Assembly: GCA_030847615.1 (NCBI GenBank)
Contig: JAUMIR010000003.1
Location: 22,325,001-22,389,000, forward strand
DNA: 64,000 bases
Origin: Gambelia wislizenii
Taxonomy: Eukaryota > Chordata > Lepidosauria > Squamata > Crotaphytidae
Reading direction: 5' to 3'
Below are positions 1-11,231 of the stretch, in pieces (the first letter of the stretch is position 1; each line of letters starts with the position of its first letter). The notes below the pieces were generated by a model. The model did not search any database and had not been told where the DNA came from. It worked only from the letters and a program-made list of their open reading frames with translations. The translations under genes and the position numbers were made by a program.

Positions 1-164
1 CCTACCCACATGCAAATGCACACATTCTGTCAATCATTCCACACTTATCAGTCATTCCCCAAACACACCGATGCAAACTACTTCCCATACCAATGTACTC
101 TACAATATGAACTCATATTATACTACATGAACACTTCTATTATACCACATTTAAGAGAGTAGAA

Positions 165-348
165 TTCAAACACACAGCCATGTTAGCCTGGATCAGTAGG
201 CAAAGGGATCTTGTAGCACCTTTTAGACTAACTGAGAGAGAAACTGGTAGCATAAACTTTCATAGACTTAAATCTACTTCATTATGTGCATCAGGTGAAG
301 TGGACATAAATGTATGAAAACGTATGCTACCAACTTCTCTGTCAGTTA
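165..348. repeat. Fold-back interspersed repeat, left part
   Basis: The left arm holds GACTAACTGAGAGAG followed by TAGCATAAACTTTCATAGAC. The right arm carries the reverse-complement pattern (GTATGCTACC, TCTGTCAGTTAG) and runs across a later transposon insertion into 1597-1645. It resembles the widespread reptilian repeat with an 'aaagctta/cttcatcaggtg' core, also seen at about 4.7 kb. I infer an inverted-repeat retroelement end, possibly Penelope-like; the family assignment is uncertain. Confidence 0.45.
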
Positions 349-1596
349 GGAGATTTTCAGACAGTAACGAAAAAAGCGTTCCCATCTCACAATCTCCTCT
401 ACCACCCCTCTCCCATCCCTGTAATGCCCCAAAATAAAAAGTTTTCAAGCCTACCTTAATTGTGCCTCCTTGCCTCAGCAGGGCAGCCCAGGACTGAATG
501 GAGTTCGAATGGAGCTCCTTTCACCTCCTGGACTGAAATCCCAGCTGCTCTTGCGAGAAGACGAAAGCACGGGAAATTCAAAAATAAAAACAAAAATACT
601 ACAGTAAAAGTAACACCAAGCCCCTAAACACACTTAAATCATTACACGTAACCCAGGGAGGGTACAAAAAAGTGTGTCACTTACCTCAATGTCCCAATCT
701 CACCCAGAAGTGTTGTGAAGACACACCCAACTAAAGGTGGTGGCAGGTTTGGGTGTGCAACGCTAGTACCCTGGTGAGATCAAACTCTTTTACCCAAAAC
801 GGCTCTGATGCTGAATATAAAGTTCAAAAAAGGAGGTAGTTTATTTTAAAGAACAAAAGTAAAGGGCTTTCTCCTCCCCAGCTTCAAAAGCTTGAAATAA
901 AAGGTACTTTACAGTTTGAGTTTCAGCAATCTTCAGGGTGTCATCTCTCTGGGTTTGATCTTGGTTTGATCTCCTCACTCAATGGAGCTGGTGCAGGGTC
1001 TTGCAGCTCCTGATTCCTTTGACTTATTGGCTGTTGGTAACTAATTTGGCTAAATGGTGTAAGAAATGCCCTTCCCAGCTGTCTGGGCCTATTTGCCACC
1101 AATAAAACAGCTCCCTGCAAGCTCACAGCAAAGACTGAGCAAAAAACAACCTAAAAAACTCCTAGCTAAACAGAGCTTGATGGGAAGGGACAAACCAAAC
1201 CTGGAAAAATTCAGGGGAATTCTTCAGCTCCTCCCACAACTCTAATACAATGAAACATTCCTATGCTCAGAAATATTAAGGCCTGAACGAAAATGAAGGA
1301 AAATTCAGGGGAGATTCAAACAGTCCTGGTTGGACATCACAATTTTCTGACACAGACCTCCTAGTGATGCTGGCATCACGCCAGCATAACAGGGCACCAT
1401 TTCAATCACAGGTCATTCCATTACAGAAACGGAATGGGGGATTCATTGATGGTTTAGCCCGTCAATAAAAAGAAATGCCAGCGTAATGACAGTCAAATGG
1501 AAGCATGACACAGGAACGATGCCATCTGAAATGCAAGCCCTTTAGCGATCTCCTGCTGTCGTTATCACACCACATTTAGAGCGTCTGATACTCTCC
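349..1596 (-). mobile_element. Family A MITE copy A1, interrupted by a 623-bp insert
   Basis: The 5' terminus is GGAGATTTTCAGAC and the 3' terminus TCTGATACTCTCC, flanked by an exact 3-bp duplication TTA (346-348 and 1597-1599). Without the insert at 726-1348 the element is about 619 bp, matching the 606-bp copy at 62.4 kb. Shared internal blocks include the GGAAATTCAAAAATAAAAA segment and the CACTTACCTNNATGTCCC block. It has no coding capacity. I infer a non-autonomous cut-and-paste element, perhaps PIF/Harbinger-like from the 3-bp TSD. Strand is set by the splice-donor-like sites. Confidence 0.8.
726..1348 (-). mobile_element. Candidate solo-LTR-like insertion inside A1
   Basis: This 623-bp block is absent from the other family A copies. 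It is bounded by a 6-bp direct repeat GACACA (720-725 and 1349-1354), so it inserted after A1. Read on the minus strand it has an AATAAA signal near 845-850, about 120 bp before its end, as in an LTR. There are no clean TG...CA termini and no coding domain, so the LTR assignment is inference. Confidence 0.4.
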
Positions 1597-1645
1597 TTAG
1601 TCTCAAATTTGTTACAAGATCCCTTTGCACATTTAAGACAGACAG
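1597..1645. repeat. Fold-back interspersed repeat, right part
   Basis: TTAGTCTCAAATTTGTTACA and AAGATCCCTTTGC are the reverse complement of the left arm near 190-235. The two parts join cleanly if the family A insertion is removed. Confidence 0.45.
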
Positions 1646-1879
1646 AGAAAGAAAAGAAACAGCTTACAGGAGGCATCTCTCTCATTCTTTAACACAGCAG
1701 AGAATACCTCTTCTAAGATGGTACCTGCTGCTGGATAACATGCAGAAATATTCATTTTAATTTTATATAAATCTATGCAGAAATGATTAGCTTATTAAGA
1801 ATTCTACAATTGCAGGACATAGATGATATACTATGATCCTGGTCCAAAACATAAAAATGTCACATATGCTCTACAAATA

Positions 1880-1941
1880 TAAATATGTGTGTGTGCACGT
1901 GCACACATGTATATATATGTATATATATATATATATATATA
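1880..1941. repeat. (TG)n/(TA)n microsatellite
   Basis: An alternating TGTG/CACA tract passes into an uninterrupted run of TA dinucleotides. The surrounding 1646-2210 is AT-rich and shows no gene or recognisable element. Confidence 0.85.
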
Positions 1942-2213
1942 TGAGAAGATTCTTCGATCGTAAGTCGTATTAAGATTTTAGAATTTCATACACAAAGAAA
2001 GCAGGAAAGAGAAAATATGAGCATAAAAAAGAAAGAAAAATAGAAGGGGAAGAAATACATAGGATAAGGATATGGACTAGTTATGTACAGTTATACAAAC
2101 TGACCATATAGCCAAAAATACATTTTTGGGGGAAAGCATATATAAGAAAACTCCACTCTTCTATTGATCATACCTTGCAAAATGTCTGCCCTGCATTCAC
2201 ATTAACTGACAGA

Positions 2214-2306
2214 TGTGTTTTATGGAAATGTGTTTGCTGGAAATGTGTTTTCTGGTATAACATGTCCATGTATTTATTGGAAATGTGTTTGCTGGTATAA
2301 CATGCC
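2214..2306. repeat. Degenerate short tandem repeat
   Basis: GGAAATGTGTTTGCTGG is repeated three times with small changes, twice followed by TATAACATG. A short open frame here is a by-product of the repeat. Confidence 0.6.
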
Positions 2307-2564
2307 AAAACAGCCATTAGGAGCTGGGGGGTGTGGTAGTTTGATTGTGAAAGGTTTCAACATCCTGTTTCCTGGTGTACCTGTTCTAATAATGATAGAA
2401 CCTCCTCTGCTCTCCTACCACTTTAAAGTACTATAATGCAAATGCTGGCAGATCTGGCTTGCCAATTTTTACTATGATGCCACTGTAATGCAGCTATGAA
2501 GAAATGAAATAAGATCCTCAAGTGTAAAGATATCTCATTAAATACTAAAATCAGAATAATTCAG

Positions 2565-2990
2565 GCCATAGTATTTCTGATTTCTAGGTACAGATGTAAA
2601 AGCTGGACAATGAAGAAAGATGACAAGAAGAAAATAAACTTATTTGAAATGTGGTGTTGGAGGAGAGTTCTATGGATAACATGGACTGCTAAAAAGATAA
2701 ATGAAAGGGCTTTACAGCAAATCACGCCTGAACTCTCACTACAAGTTAAGATGACTAAACTGAGGCTGTTGTACTTTGGACAGATCATGAGACAACAGGG
2801 CTCATTAGAAAAGACAAGAGACAGAGACCATACAACAGGTGGATTGATCCAATCAAGGAAGCCATGGCCCTGAGCTTCCAAGATCTGAGCAGCTGATGAC
2901 TCGGGATCTTGGAGATCTCTGGAGACTTCATTTCCCAGAAGCCCCAACCTACATGGCAAATTACAAAGGATTATGAGAGCTGTAGCCTCA
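2565..2990 (+). pseudogene. BovB (RTE-clade LINE) 3' fragment
   Basis: The translation at 2610-2873 contains FEMWCWRRVLWITWTAKK, followed by the ITPELSL and YFGQIMR motifs. This is the typical order of the region downstream of the reverse transcriptase in BovB-type elements. It is 5'-truncated, lacks the endonuclease and catalytic RT motifs, and ends in scrambled frames, so it is a dead copy. Confidence 0.8.
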
Positions 2991-3207
2991 TAGTTTGAAG
3001 AGACAAATGTTCCCTACCCCTGAATTAAAGTGGGACTAACTAAATGGATGTAATCCATCATTTTATTGGGACTAAGAAATGAAGTGATGATGTGAAGAAT
3101 AAAATTTAATGGGGTGAATTGCTCCTCCATTCAAAATATATGGTTCATTGGTTCTATTTTGAAGTACATAGGAAGACTGACTAGTGACAAAGTAACATCT
3201 ACAGTTA

Positions 3208-3412
3208 AGTTGTTGTTCTTGTTGTTGTGTGCCTTCAGGTTGTTTCCGCTGCATGCTTTGTTCAGGGCAGGTTTGTCATTACCTTCCCATGAAGCTGAGA
3301 ATGTGATTTGCTCAAGGTCACCCAATGGGTTTCCATGGGTGAGCAGGAATTTGAACCCTGGTTTTTGAGAATCCTAGTCTAACATTCGAACTACTACACC
3401 ATGCTGGCTCTA
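3208..3412 (-). mobile_element. tRNA-derived SINE with BovB-like tail
   Basis: Read on the minus strand it starts GAGCCAGCATGGTGTAGTAG and has a B-box-like TTCAAATTCC. Next comes the block TGGGTGACCTTGAGCAAATC, then a tail ending in GAAGGCACACAACAACAA. The same head and tail recur at 8836-9035, 24781-24980 and 63698-63938. Confidence 0.85.
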
Positions 3413-3939
3413 AGTCAAATAATGACTGGTTTCCAAATCTCCAGAAACCAAGTTCAACTTCTACCCTGTTGACCAAACTAGCTGCAATGATCAAGCAACC
3501 AGATGTTCAAAAAGTTTAAAATGTGTTTTGCAATCTGTTCATGAATAAATATTTCATAGTATGAATTACCTGTGCTTATTTACAAGGAACAGGCAAATGT
3601 ATATGTGCAACCTAAAGAATTATTTTGAACAAACCAGCACTGTCTGAAAAATGTTTGCTGAATGCAATAGCCAAGTACCAGTATTTCCTCTTAGCACTGC
3701 AAGACAGATTTGAAGCACCTGTATTTAAGAGTAAAGGTAACCATATGCATGCATGACATTAAGCCAGCAACTGTGTCTTTAAAGACAAGACTCTCAAAAT
3801 GTAAAAATCTGGGGGAGGGTTTTTTTCTTTTAAAAAGGACTGCTAAGGAGTCTGAAAAGGATTGTGGAGGCTTATGAAAGTGATGTTTCACAAAGCAAGA
3901 CTGCCACAATTAAAATTGACCTGCTTAAATAAATACATT

Positions 3940-4190
3940 ATTTTAACTTAATTGATCTGCACCTATATGCACCCTTAAAATGATCTGAGATAATGCCCTT
4001 TCTCCAGATTCCAAGGTAACTTCTAGCTTTAATTAAAAGTCAATTAATATTAAGTAATCTGACTAATTTTAATTAAACCTGTTGAAAATTGATTTTCCTT
4101 CAGCTAAGCAAAGACGAGATCCTAATGCAATCTGCTGTGGGGGAGGGGGGAAACACCATTAAAGGCTTATATTTATCAACTAAACTAATG
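3940..4190. promoter_or_regulatory. AT-rich block with homeodomain-type motifs (candidate conserved element)
   Basis: The block contains TTTAATTAAAAGTC, AATTAATATTAAG, TAATTTTAATTAAAC and GATTTTCC clustered in non-repetitive sequence about 1.4 kb from the CpG island. TAATTA cores are bound by homeodomain proteins. No element of the repeat families matches here. Regulatory function is inferred from composition only. Confidence 0.25.
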
Positions 4191-4693
4191 TCTAGCTCTG
4201 TGGTGGGGGGAAGTTGTTGTTTCTGCTGCTTTTGAGGAGCATTTGAACTGCCCTACTTACAAAAGCTGAGATGAAAATGCCAGTAATCAAAAAGGCAAAC
4301 ACATGTGACAATGTCTTAAGAGAAATATATTTACAGCAGTTTATTCCCCCCAACCCTATCTCCCTGTGCGACTTAAAGATTAAGGTTGCAAAATCTGAAT
4401 TCAATACTGTTTAGAAGCATGCAAGATCCATTCAGCTCTGAAAGTCATGCAACTCAAATATGTATGCTAGTTTTCTTTTTCTAGAAGTTAAATGCCATGG
4501 ACTGTAGTGGGACTTACACACAAATAAATTTCAAAGGATTACTGCCTTGTAGTCCAATCCTATCCATGTTTATTCAGTAGTGACTTTCACTGAATTCAAA
4601 AGAGCTTCCTTCCTTCTAAGTACAACCAGCATCACAGCTATGAATACATTTATTTTCCTTGATCAAATGTATGAAGAAAGATTTCCAAAAGGC

Positions 4694-4850
4694 GCAGTTG
4701 TGTTAGTTTGTTGCAGCAAAAACAACCAAGAGCCCAGTGGCATCGTAAAGACAAACAAATTTTTGACAGAATGAGCTTTCATGGTCTATGAAAGCTCATT
4801 GTATAATGAATTTGTTAGTCTTTAAAGCACCACAGAAATCTTTGTCATGA
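4694..4850. repeat. Interspersed repeat with a perfect palindrome
   Basis: It contains GTGTTAGTTTGTTGCAGCA and GTCTTTAAAGCACCACAG, the pattern of the repeat near 165-348. The centre (about 4770-4801) is a hairpin with 14-bp arms, AATGAGCTTTCATG and its complement. Confidence 0.5.
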
Positions 4851-5048
4851 TCAAAGATGACTTTTCAGCGTCATCATTTTAAACTTCAGTAGCTTGCATG
4901 GCAACATTAAATTGGCATTTACACACAGCTATACATCAACTGCTCAATCCTACTGGAGCAGTTTTGAATTCAAATCCAGGCCAATGTCAGAAACTGAAGG
5001 CAGCAAAGGGCAGATGTCTGGCACATAGAAGCCAACCATAAAAGGGTT

Positions 5049-5074
5049 TTGTTTGTTTGTTTGTTTGTTTTTCC
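5049..5074. repeat. (GTTT)n microsatellite
   Basis: Six tandem GTTT units followed by a T run. A short CA repeat lies at about 5189-5206. Confidence 0.85.
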
Positions 5075-6146
5075 CACAACCTAGCAAGATATGCCTTTCA
5101 ATCCTTTTAAGGCACTGCTTGGAGGTGCATTATTAACCTGTTGATTGCAGCCTTGGTTCCATGGAAGCCTATTTCTTTCTCTCTCTTATACACACACACA
5201 CACATGTTTCTCTGCCCAAATGGTACCATCTTATCATCTCCCCATGTCCGCACTGATTAATCCCTGGACTGTTCCCTTTCCTTCCTTAATCTACTTGCTG
5301 CCCACTCTTTGCTTTTCTGTTCTTTTCTACCAAAAACGAGGAGCACACACACACACCTTCTCCTTTTCCCCTTCCACTCCACCAGTCCCACACTTCCCCA
5401 GTCTGGCATTTCCACCTCCCCACACATGCTACCCGCTGCTCTCCCTTCCCTGGAGCATTCCAGGAGATTTCTAAGCATTGGGGCAAGGCATCCGGAAGGC
5501 CCCTTTGCTTATTCTCCTGGCGCTTGGAGAAGACAAGGCAGCGCCGGGGCAAGCGAGGCTGGCTGGGCAAGCTCTCCTGCGCCTAAAACCCAGCTCGCCC
5601 ACGACTGTCGTTCCCTCGCTTCCTGCGGGACGAGTGAGCCGAACAAGGGATTGAGGACCAACCTATGCAGATGAAGGGGCGGGGCTACGGAGGTGGGCGG
5701 AGCTGGGTTTTAAGAGCGGGGCGAAGGAGGCGGGAGGAGAGCAGAAGCAGGTTCAACCCGTAGCCGGCGCTGCTCCCCTCCCCAGCCGTGTCCCCGCGTG
5801 CCCCTACGGATGCCCTCCCGCCGAGGGGTGGCTGCCTCTCCCTCCCTGCGAGGGGTCGCGAAGCCTGGCCGCTCGCTCGAAGACACCCCTGGTTGCGGCC
5901 CAAGCGCCAAGGAAGCCGGCACGGGGCGGAGGAGCTCAGCGGCACCGCCATCCCCGCAACGCCTCTCGCCCAAGAGGATGGCTGCCCCGCGGGCTGAGGC
6001 GTCCCGTTTGGCCCTCACCAGCCCCTTCCCGGGGTCCGCCCGAGCCCTCACGCCGGCCCACGCGCGCCCCCTCACCCGTGGCGGGAGGCGTGGGTCCTGA
6101 GGGAGTCGGGCTCCGAACAGTCCCACAGCCCGCCCTGCCGCACTTA

Positions 6147-6240
6147 CTGGCCGCAAAGTTCAGCTGCATCCACGCAAGCGAGGCCAAGCCGACGGCGGGC
6201 AAAGAGAGAGCGGGGCGGGGGGAGAGGAAGGCCCGGACGC
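6147..6240 (-). other. Candidate first exon with splice donor on the minus strand
   Basis: On the minus strand CGGCCA is followed by GTAAGTG (GT at 6145-6146), a near-consensus donor inside the CpG island. An upstream ATG would encode only a few residues (MQLNFAA) and has a poor Kozak context, so the exon may be untranslated. The left limit of this call is the donor; the transcription start is not visible. Speculative. Confidence 0.15.
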
Positions 6241-7008
6241 GGGAAGGACCCGGCCGGAGGCGTCGTTGGGCTTCGTGGTTTCCCGCCTCGCCTCCCTCTC
6301 CCTCGCTCTCCCTCCCCCTCAAAACTCGGTCTACCAAGCCGCCGAAACCAGCACACGCACATTTTCCCACGGCTCTGACCCCGCGCTGGCAAGGCTTCCT
6401 CACAGGGCGGGAGGGGGCGAAAACCGTCGGGGCGGCCGGGCTCCCCCTCACTCCCTCGGGCCCTCTTCCTCGCCTGTCCTTTTCTTTCCCTCCCCCCGTT
6501 CCCTCGTGTCAGTTCCACGGCCACACGAGAGAGAGGGGGGGAGAGGGACGGAGCCCCCGCGCGCCTCTTCGGCCACGTCGAGCTTTGGGGGCCCGCCGGC
6601 CAGGCCAACAAAACGCACTGACCGGACGCCTCACGACCCCCGGGCCCGCAAAGTTGTGGGAGGTTTTGTGTGGGAGGTGTGGACCCCACCCGTCCAAACA
6701 CAAGGTTTTGCAAGTCACAAGCACGGGCCGAGGACAGGGAGTTAACACATACACACACACTCGCGCGCCCGCCGCTGTCGCCACCACCTTGCATCCCCCC
6801 TTGCTTCCTCCCTTCAGTCCCGCTCGGAGAAATCAGACTCCTTTTCCAAGGCACCCATCCCTCCGTCCTTGAAGTGTGTGGGGGGGGGATTGGGGGTCCA
6901 AAACACAAAGGGCCCAGGATTTCTCCTTCCCCCCCTCCCCAGCTAGGAAAGAAAGAGCACAACACAACCCCCCCCCTCTCCAATACATACTCCAGGGGCG
7001 CGCCAAGA

Positions 7009-7056
7009 TGCCTCCTCGGCTTGTGCCTAAGTACTACTACAAGGAGCAGAGAGCGG
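7009..7056 (+). other. Candidate short coding exon on the plus strand
   Basis: An ATG with A at -3 (GCCAAGATGC) opens 16 codons reading MPPRLVPKYYYKEQRA, followed by GTATGT, a moderate splice donor. The peptide is not low-complexity, unlike its surroundings, but I do not recognise it. It could equally be chance. Confidence 0.15.
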
Positions 7057-7358
7057 TATGTGGAGAGCTCATATATACATGCTATAGACAGACATAGATA
7101 CATACACACAAAACCAACCCACCCCCGCTGTACCAAAAAAAGGGGGGGAAGAAGCAAAGTATTTACCCATTCCCCAAAGGTCGCTTTTTTCCCTCCCTTC
7201 TTTTCTCTCCTCTTCTCGTCCTTTTTTGAAACGCAAATCCACCGCAAAAGCCGTCATTCACTGGGTTCCCGGCGTCCTCTTTCCTTAAGCAGCTGTAACC
7301 CCGAGGTTCTTAAATCATCCCCTGGACACTTCCAAATTGTATCGATTTATATGATCTT

Positions 7359-7470
7359 TTTTCTCTCTCCCCTCTTCTCTCCTCCCCCCCTCTCTCTTTC
7401 TCCTCTCCTCTTCCCAAGACTGCGAAAAAAAAGAAGAGGAAGAGGAAGAAGACGAAGAAGAAGAAGGGGG
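7359..7470. repeat. Polypyrimidine tract followed by polypurine (GAA-rich) tract
   Basis: A T/C-only run at about 7359-7418 is followed by an A/G-only run with GAAGAAGAAGAAG at about 7424-7470. The two tracts are nearly complementary and could form a hairpin or H-DNA. 7480-8835 beyond it holds no feature I can support. Confidence 0.6.
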
Positions 7471-8835
7471 GGAAATCCCATCCGGAATTCATCAGCATCA
7501 AGCATCTGTACCAAGCCGCCGCCACCTCCATTTAAATCCGACCATCAGGCAAAGAACTAGAAATGATCAAACGTTACTTCTTTTCGGCTGCAATCAGATA
7601 ATCCGACTAATCCAATAGATTTATCTCGATTTGAAATTGCCCTCCAGATGAATCCCCTTTGCTGGATGTCCAGTTGTGTGTGATTTCACAGCACACGGTG
7701 ACGGGGGAAAGAGGTTTTTGTCTGCATGTGGGTAGTTTATATAGAGAGAGATGTTTTTTTTTAAAAAAAAAATCTTTTCGGGTCTTGGATGCACTGCTCG
7801 CGAAAAGAAAAAAGGGGGAAATGCTGAGAACCTTGATTTCCCCCTATTATAGGTTTCAACTCCAAATTGCTGCTTGGATGAAAAATGGTACAAAGATACC
7901 CCTAGTGGTCAAGAGGCGAATAGCAAGGCATCCCATTCCCCCTCCTTTTCTCACCCCCACCTTTCTTCCTCTTCTTTTTTGCAAGAGGGAGGTCTGCCTA
8001 GAGGAGCACTTATAGGATGGCCATTCTGCTGTCTTTAGTAGCCAATGTCTCCGGATAATGCCAGGTCGGAAGACATTAGGCTCTTCTCTGTGTGTGTCTC
8101 CCTTGCGCACTCTCTTGCTGCCTGGTTTGTGCAGGTAAACAATAGCACCGGGCACTGAAAACCAGGGACTACTTTGAAAGCTACAATCCCAAACATGGAC
8201 TAGGAAGGAAGAACTAGTTGATGCATTCAGCATAAGGCAGAAGTGTACACACACACACAATATACTTCTTTTCTGGAGTTGTTTTTTCAAAGAATAACAT
8301 TCAAACATGCAGGACTCCCCTTCCATCTGCACTAAGCCTGCTGAGAAAAAGAGAGAACTTTACTCCTTCAATCTGTTGAATGTATCAGCTGGCTATAATA
8401 GTCACCATAAACACAGGGCAAGTTGTTAATGATGATTTAAGTACAAGCGGACCTGCAACCAAAAGATGCATTTTAATCCCATTCCAAACAGGACTCCTGA
8501 TCAGAGTTCCAGCCATTCCCTCTATGCAATCCTCCCCATACCACCATTTTAATCCTCCACAAAGGCACCAATTGTTGCTCTATATGTTGTCGGTATTTTG
8601 TAGTGTTCAATCCTCATTCAGCTTTTTATCGATGTTTTTCTTTTTAGTTTTACACATGTATGTATATATGCATATGTGTGTATGCACGCCCACCCACACA
8701 TATATACATATCTGAAAAGCTCAGGGGCTTCTTGTCCACCCTAGCATTCAGATTCTTGCCTCTGCTGCCATTATCACTTGACATTTAACTATGTATATTT
8801 AACTATATACCTTGGTTGTTTTGAAACAAATCCTA

Positions 8836-9035
8836 GGAGCCAGCGTGGCATACTGGTTTGAGTGTTGGACTACAATTCTGGAGACCAGAGTTTGAATTCC
8901 TGCTCAGTCATGAAAACCCACTGAGTGACCTTGGCCAAGTCACACACTCAGCCTCAAAAAACCCTGTGATAGGGTCACTTTAGGGTTGCCGTAAGTCGGA
9001 AACAACTTGAAGGCACACATCAACAGCATACTACT
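8836..9035 (+). mobile_element. tRNA-derived SINE (Sauria-like) with BovB-type tail
   Basis: It begins GAGCCAGCGTGGCATACTGG with a tRNA-like A box and a B-box-like GAGTTTGAATTCC. It continues through CACTGAGTGACCTTGGCC and ends GGAAACAACTTGAAGGCACA. Sauria SINEs are known to borrow their 3' end from BovB LINEs. The BovB copy ending at 40.2 kb carries AACTGACTTGAAGGCAG, which supports that here. Confidence 0.85.
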
Positions 9036-10007
9036 GTACATTTAAAATATTTCATGACAAGGAACAGATTCCAGTGGGGTTCTTCCATTGACAGAAATAA
9101 TCCCCTCACCAGCAGAACTGGCGGTAAGGGTCGGGTGGGGGTGGGGAATTTGCCCTGTCCACTGCAGACTGACTTGTTCTGTCAAAGCTTGCTTTGATGG
9201 TCTGAAAAATCACTGTGGAGTAGGAATGGGGTAGCATGGGAGCTGCAGGGCAAAGGAGAAGACTGCCCCATCATGCTAGTTGCCAGCCTTTAATACAATG
9301 TTGGATTTAGGCCAGTGCTTTCTTCACATTCTTCATGTTGTTTAAAAATGCTGGGCAGGTGTGTGTGTACATTCTCCTGTCAGAGTATCTTTTAAAAAAT
9401 AATAATAAAAGCTTTTGATTTGGGTTGTCACCCAAAGAAATCATAATTGCTTAACAAGCAAAATCAGAATTAACCTAACAGTATATGTTCTGCCTGATCA
9501 GTTGATCATTCATGTTCAATCTCCATAAAAATTACACAAGTAATTCTACAATGGAAGCATGGTTTTCTCTCTGTATCACAAACAACGTCTTGTGTGGGAG
9601 AAGAGGGAAGTAGGAGGAGGGGGGTTCCTCTGCTCATAGGCATGTGGCAGAAGAGGGATGCCTCTTCTAAGACAACACTTGTCATACCAAGCTTTTAGAA
9701 TTATTTGCAATTAACAAAGAAGAAGAAACATTTCTTCAAAATGTCTGCCTGGTTATAATTAGGGCCCATTATTTAGTCAACAAGACTGTTTTCAAGCAGT
9801 TCACCAAGCCAATTAATTGACAAATTCTTACTACTCTACTATTTAGAATTTCCTTTCTCTCCAGTAGACATCCACATACTAATTCCTAGTGCTATAGTAG
9901 TAGGAAAATTGTGCCTGCTGGGAAAATTTAAGATAGGATTTGGCAATTAAGGGTTCTTTGGATTATGCTGGCCCCTTTTAGACTTAACAGGAGTAAATTT
10001 AGACCTG
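9036..10007. other. No recognisable feature
   Basis: AT-rich, CpG-poor sequence without coding signal, RNA gene or repeat that I can identify. Confidence 0.5.
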
Positions 10008-10125
10008 GGGTAGGAATCATGCTATCCTTCAGATGTGGTTGGACTGTAAATCCTAGCAGTCCTAGGCAGCATTGGCTATGATGAGGAGTTCAACAACATC
10101 TGGAGAGCCACAGGATTCCCTGGTC
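10008..10125. mobile_element. Short palindromic MITE (hAT-like type)
   Basis: The left arm has TTCAGATGTGGTTGGACTG and the right arm CAACAACATCTGGAGAGCCA, close to reverse complements, around a core with CCTAGCAGTCCTAGGCAGCA. The same arms recur at about 26.65, 30.42, 34.95 and 52.55 kb. This matches the very common reptile element containing GTTGTTGGACTACAACTCCC; assignment to hAT is from memory. Confidence 0.55.
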
Positions 10126-11228
10126 TAGAGGCAAACCTAGAATGGGAGTGGTATTTCTGACAAATGGGCCACTGGCAATTCTACTAGGGGGAGACTATGG
10201 GAGCTGCAGTCCAAAACACAAGCTCTGAATGGGACATACTGATGAACCAATTGTGGAGGAATTTTAGTCCATGTAACACTGAATTTTCTCTGAGGGCCTC
10301 TCCGATGAAACTAAGCAACCTGAGTGTACAGATAGCTCTCTGAAGAAAACTACTGAAACAGATATACAACTGAAGACATTCCCTGCTTAAAATTTATCTA
10401 ATTGGTCAGACAACTCATCAGTATGGGCATGCTGGTTGGAGGATGATAGGGTTTATGATCCAACACATCTGAAGGGTTCCAAATTGGTGGTGGAAAGCTG
10501 GGTTCGAATTTGATTTCTCCTGCATATGGCTTTTCTAGCATTCATTGTAGAGCTTGGAGAAAAGAACAGAAATATTGTCACATACATTTGCTGGTTTCCT
10601 TTTCTAAAATGCTGAACTCTGTAACTGAAATCCTTTTGATGACTTTTGCTGGGGTAACTGGGTGTTAGGCCAAAACAGGGCTTCTGTGGCTGTTGTGCAA
10701 CAAGATATCCAGTATTTGCTTGTGGAACAGTTTCTACCACACTACACAATGACAGCTGGATGGGGTCATCCACAACGCTGGCCCTTCCCCAACCCCTAAG
10801 GGACATTGATTGATAAGGTGGTTCTGGGGGAGCTCTGTTGCACCATCACTCTCCTTCCTGGACCTCTGGTGGCCCTACTTATCAGACCTCTTGTGTAACT
10901 TGCTCAACACTCTGCAAGCATTAAACAGGATGCTGGCCTGTATATACTGTGGTTTGGATCCAGAATGAGTTGAGCTTAGATCAAACCCTCTGTGTCCCAA
11001 CCACCAATGATGAATCCTGGAATATAATATAATATAATCAGACAACATGGAATGGCCTGAGAATGAAAAGACAGAAATAACCTTCTGAATTAAGAATAGA
11101 GGAGTTCTGCTGAATCAGATCAAATATCCATTTGATCTAGGGTTGGCCCTTTCATTAGCTGCCTCAAGGTGAGCTGATAGTAGATGCCATGAAGGAACTA
11201 TGTAGGAGTGCTCTTAAGGCCAGAAGTC
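10126..11228. other. No recognisable feature
   Basis: Unique-looking sequence with no supported gene. Short open frames on the minus strand have no recognisable domain. Confidence 0.45.
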
Positions 11229-11231
11229 CCA

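Larger units (their letters stand above)
5480..7280. promoter_or_regulatory. CpG island, probable promoter region
   Basis: CpG dinucleotides are dense and G+C is high, in sharp contrast to the AT-rich, CpG-poor flanks. GC boxes include GGGGCGGGGC near 5676 and GGGCGGAGC near 5695, with a weak TTTTAAG about 15 bp downstream of the second. Vertebrate CpG islands of this size normally mark a promoter and first exon. Long open frames on both strands here are low-complexity Pro/Arg/Gly/Ser-rich, as expected from GC-rich DNA, and match no family I recognise. Transcription direction and gene are unknown. Confidence 0.75.

Noticed and set aside
349..1596. Reading A1 as a single 1.25-kb transposon family member
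   Set aside because: Comparison with the 606-bp copy shows that 623 bp are a later insert flanked by GACACA.
6078..7560. Long open frames in the CpG island on both strands (up to 367 codons)
   Set aside because: All are low-complexity Pro/Arg/Gly/Ser/His-rich, overlap in several phases and lack any domain; this is expected from GC-rich DNA with few stops.
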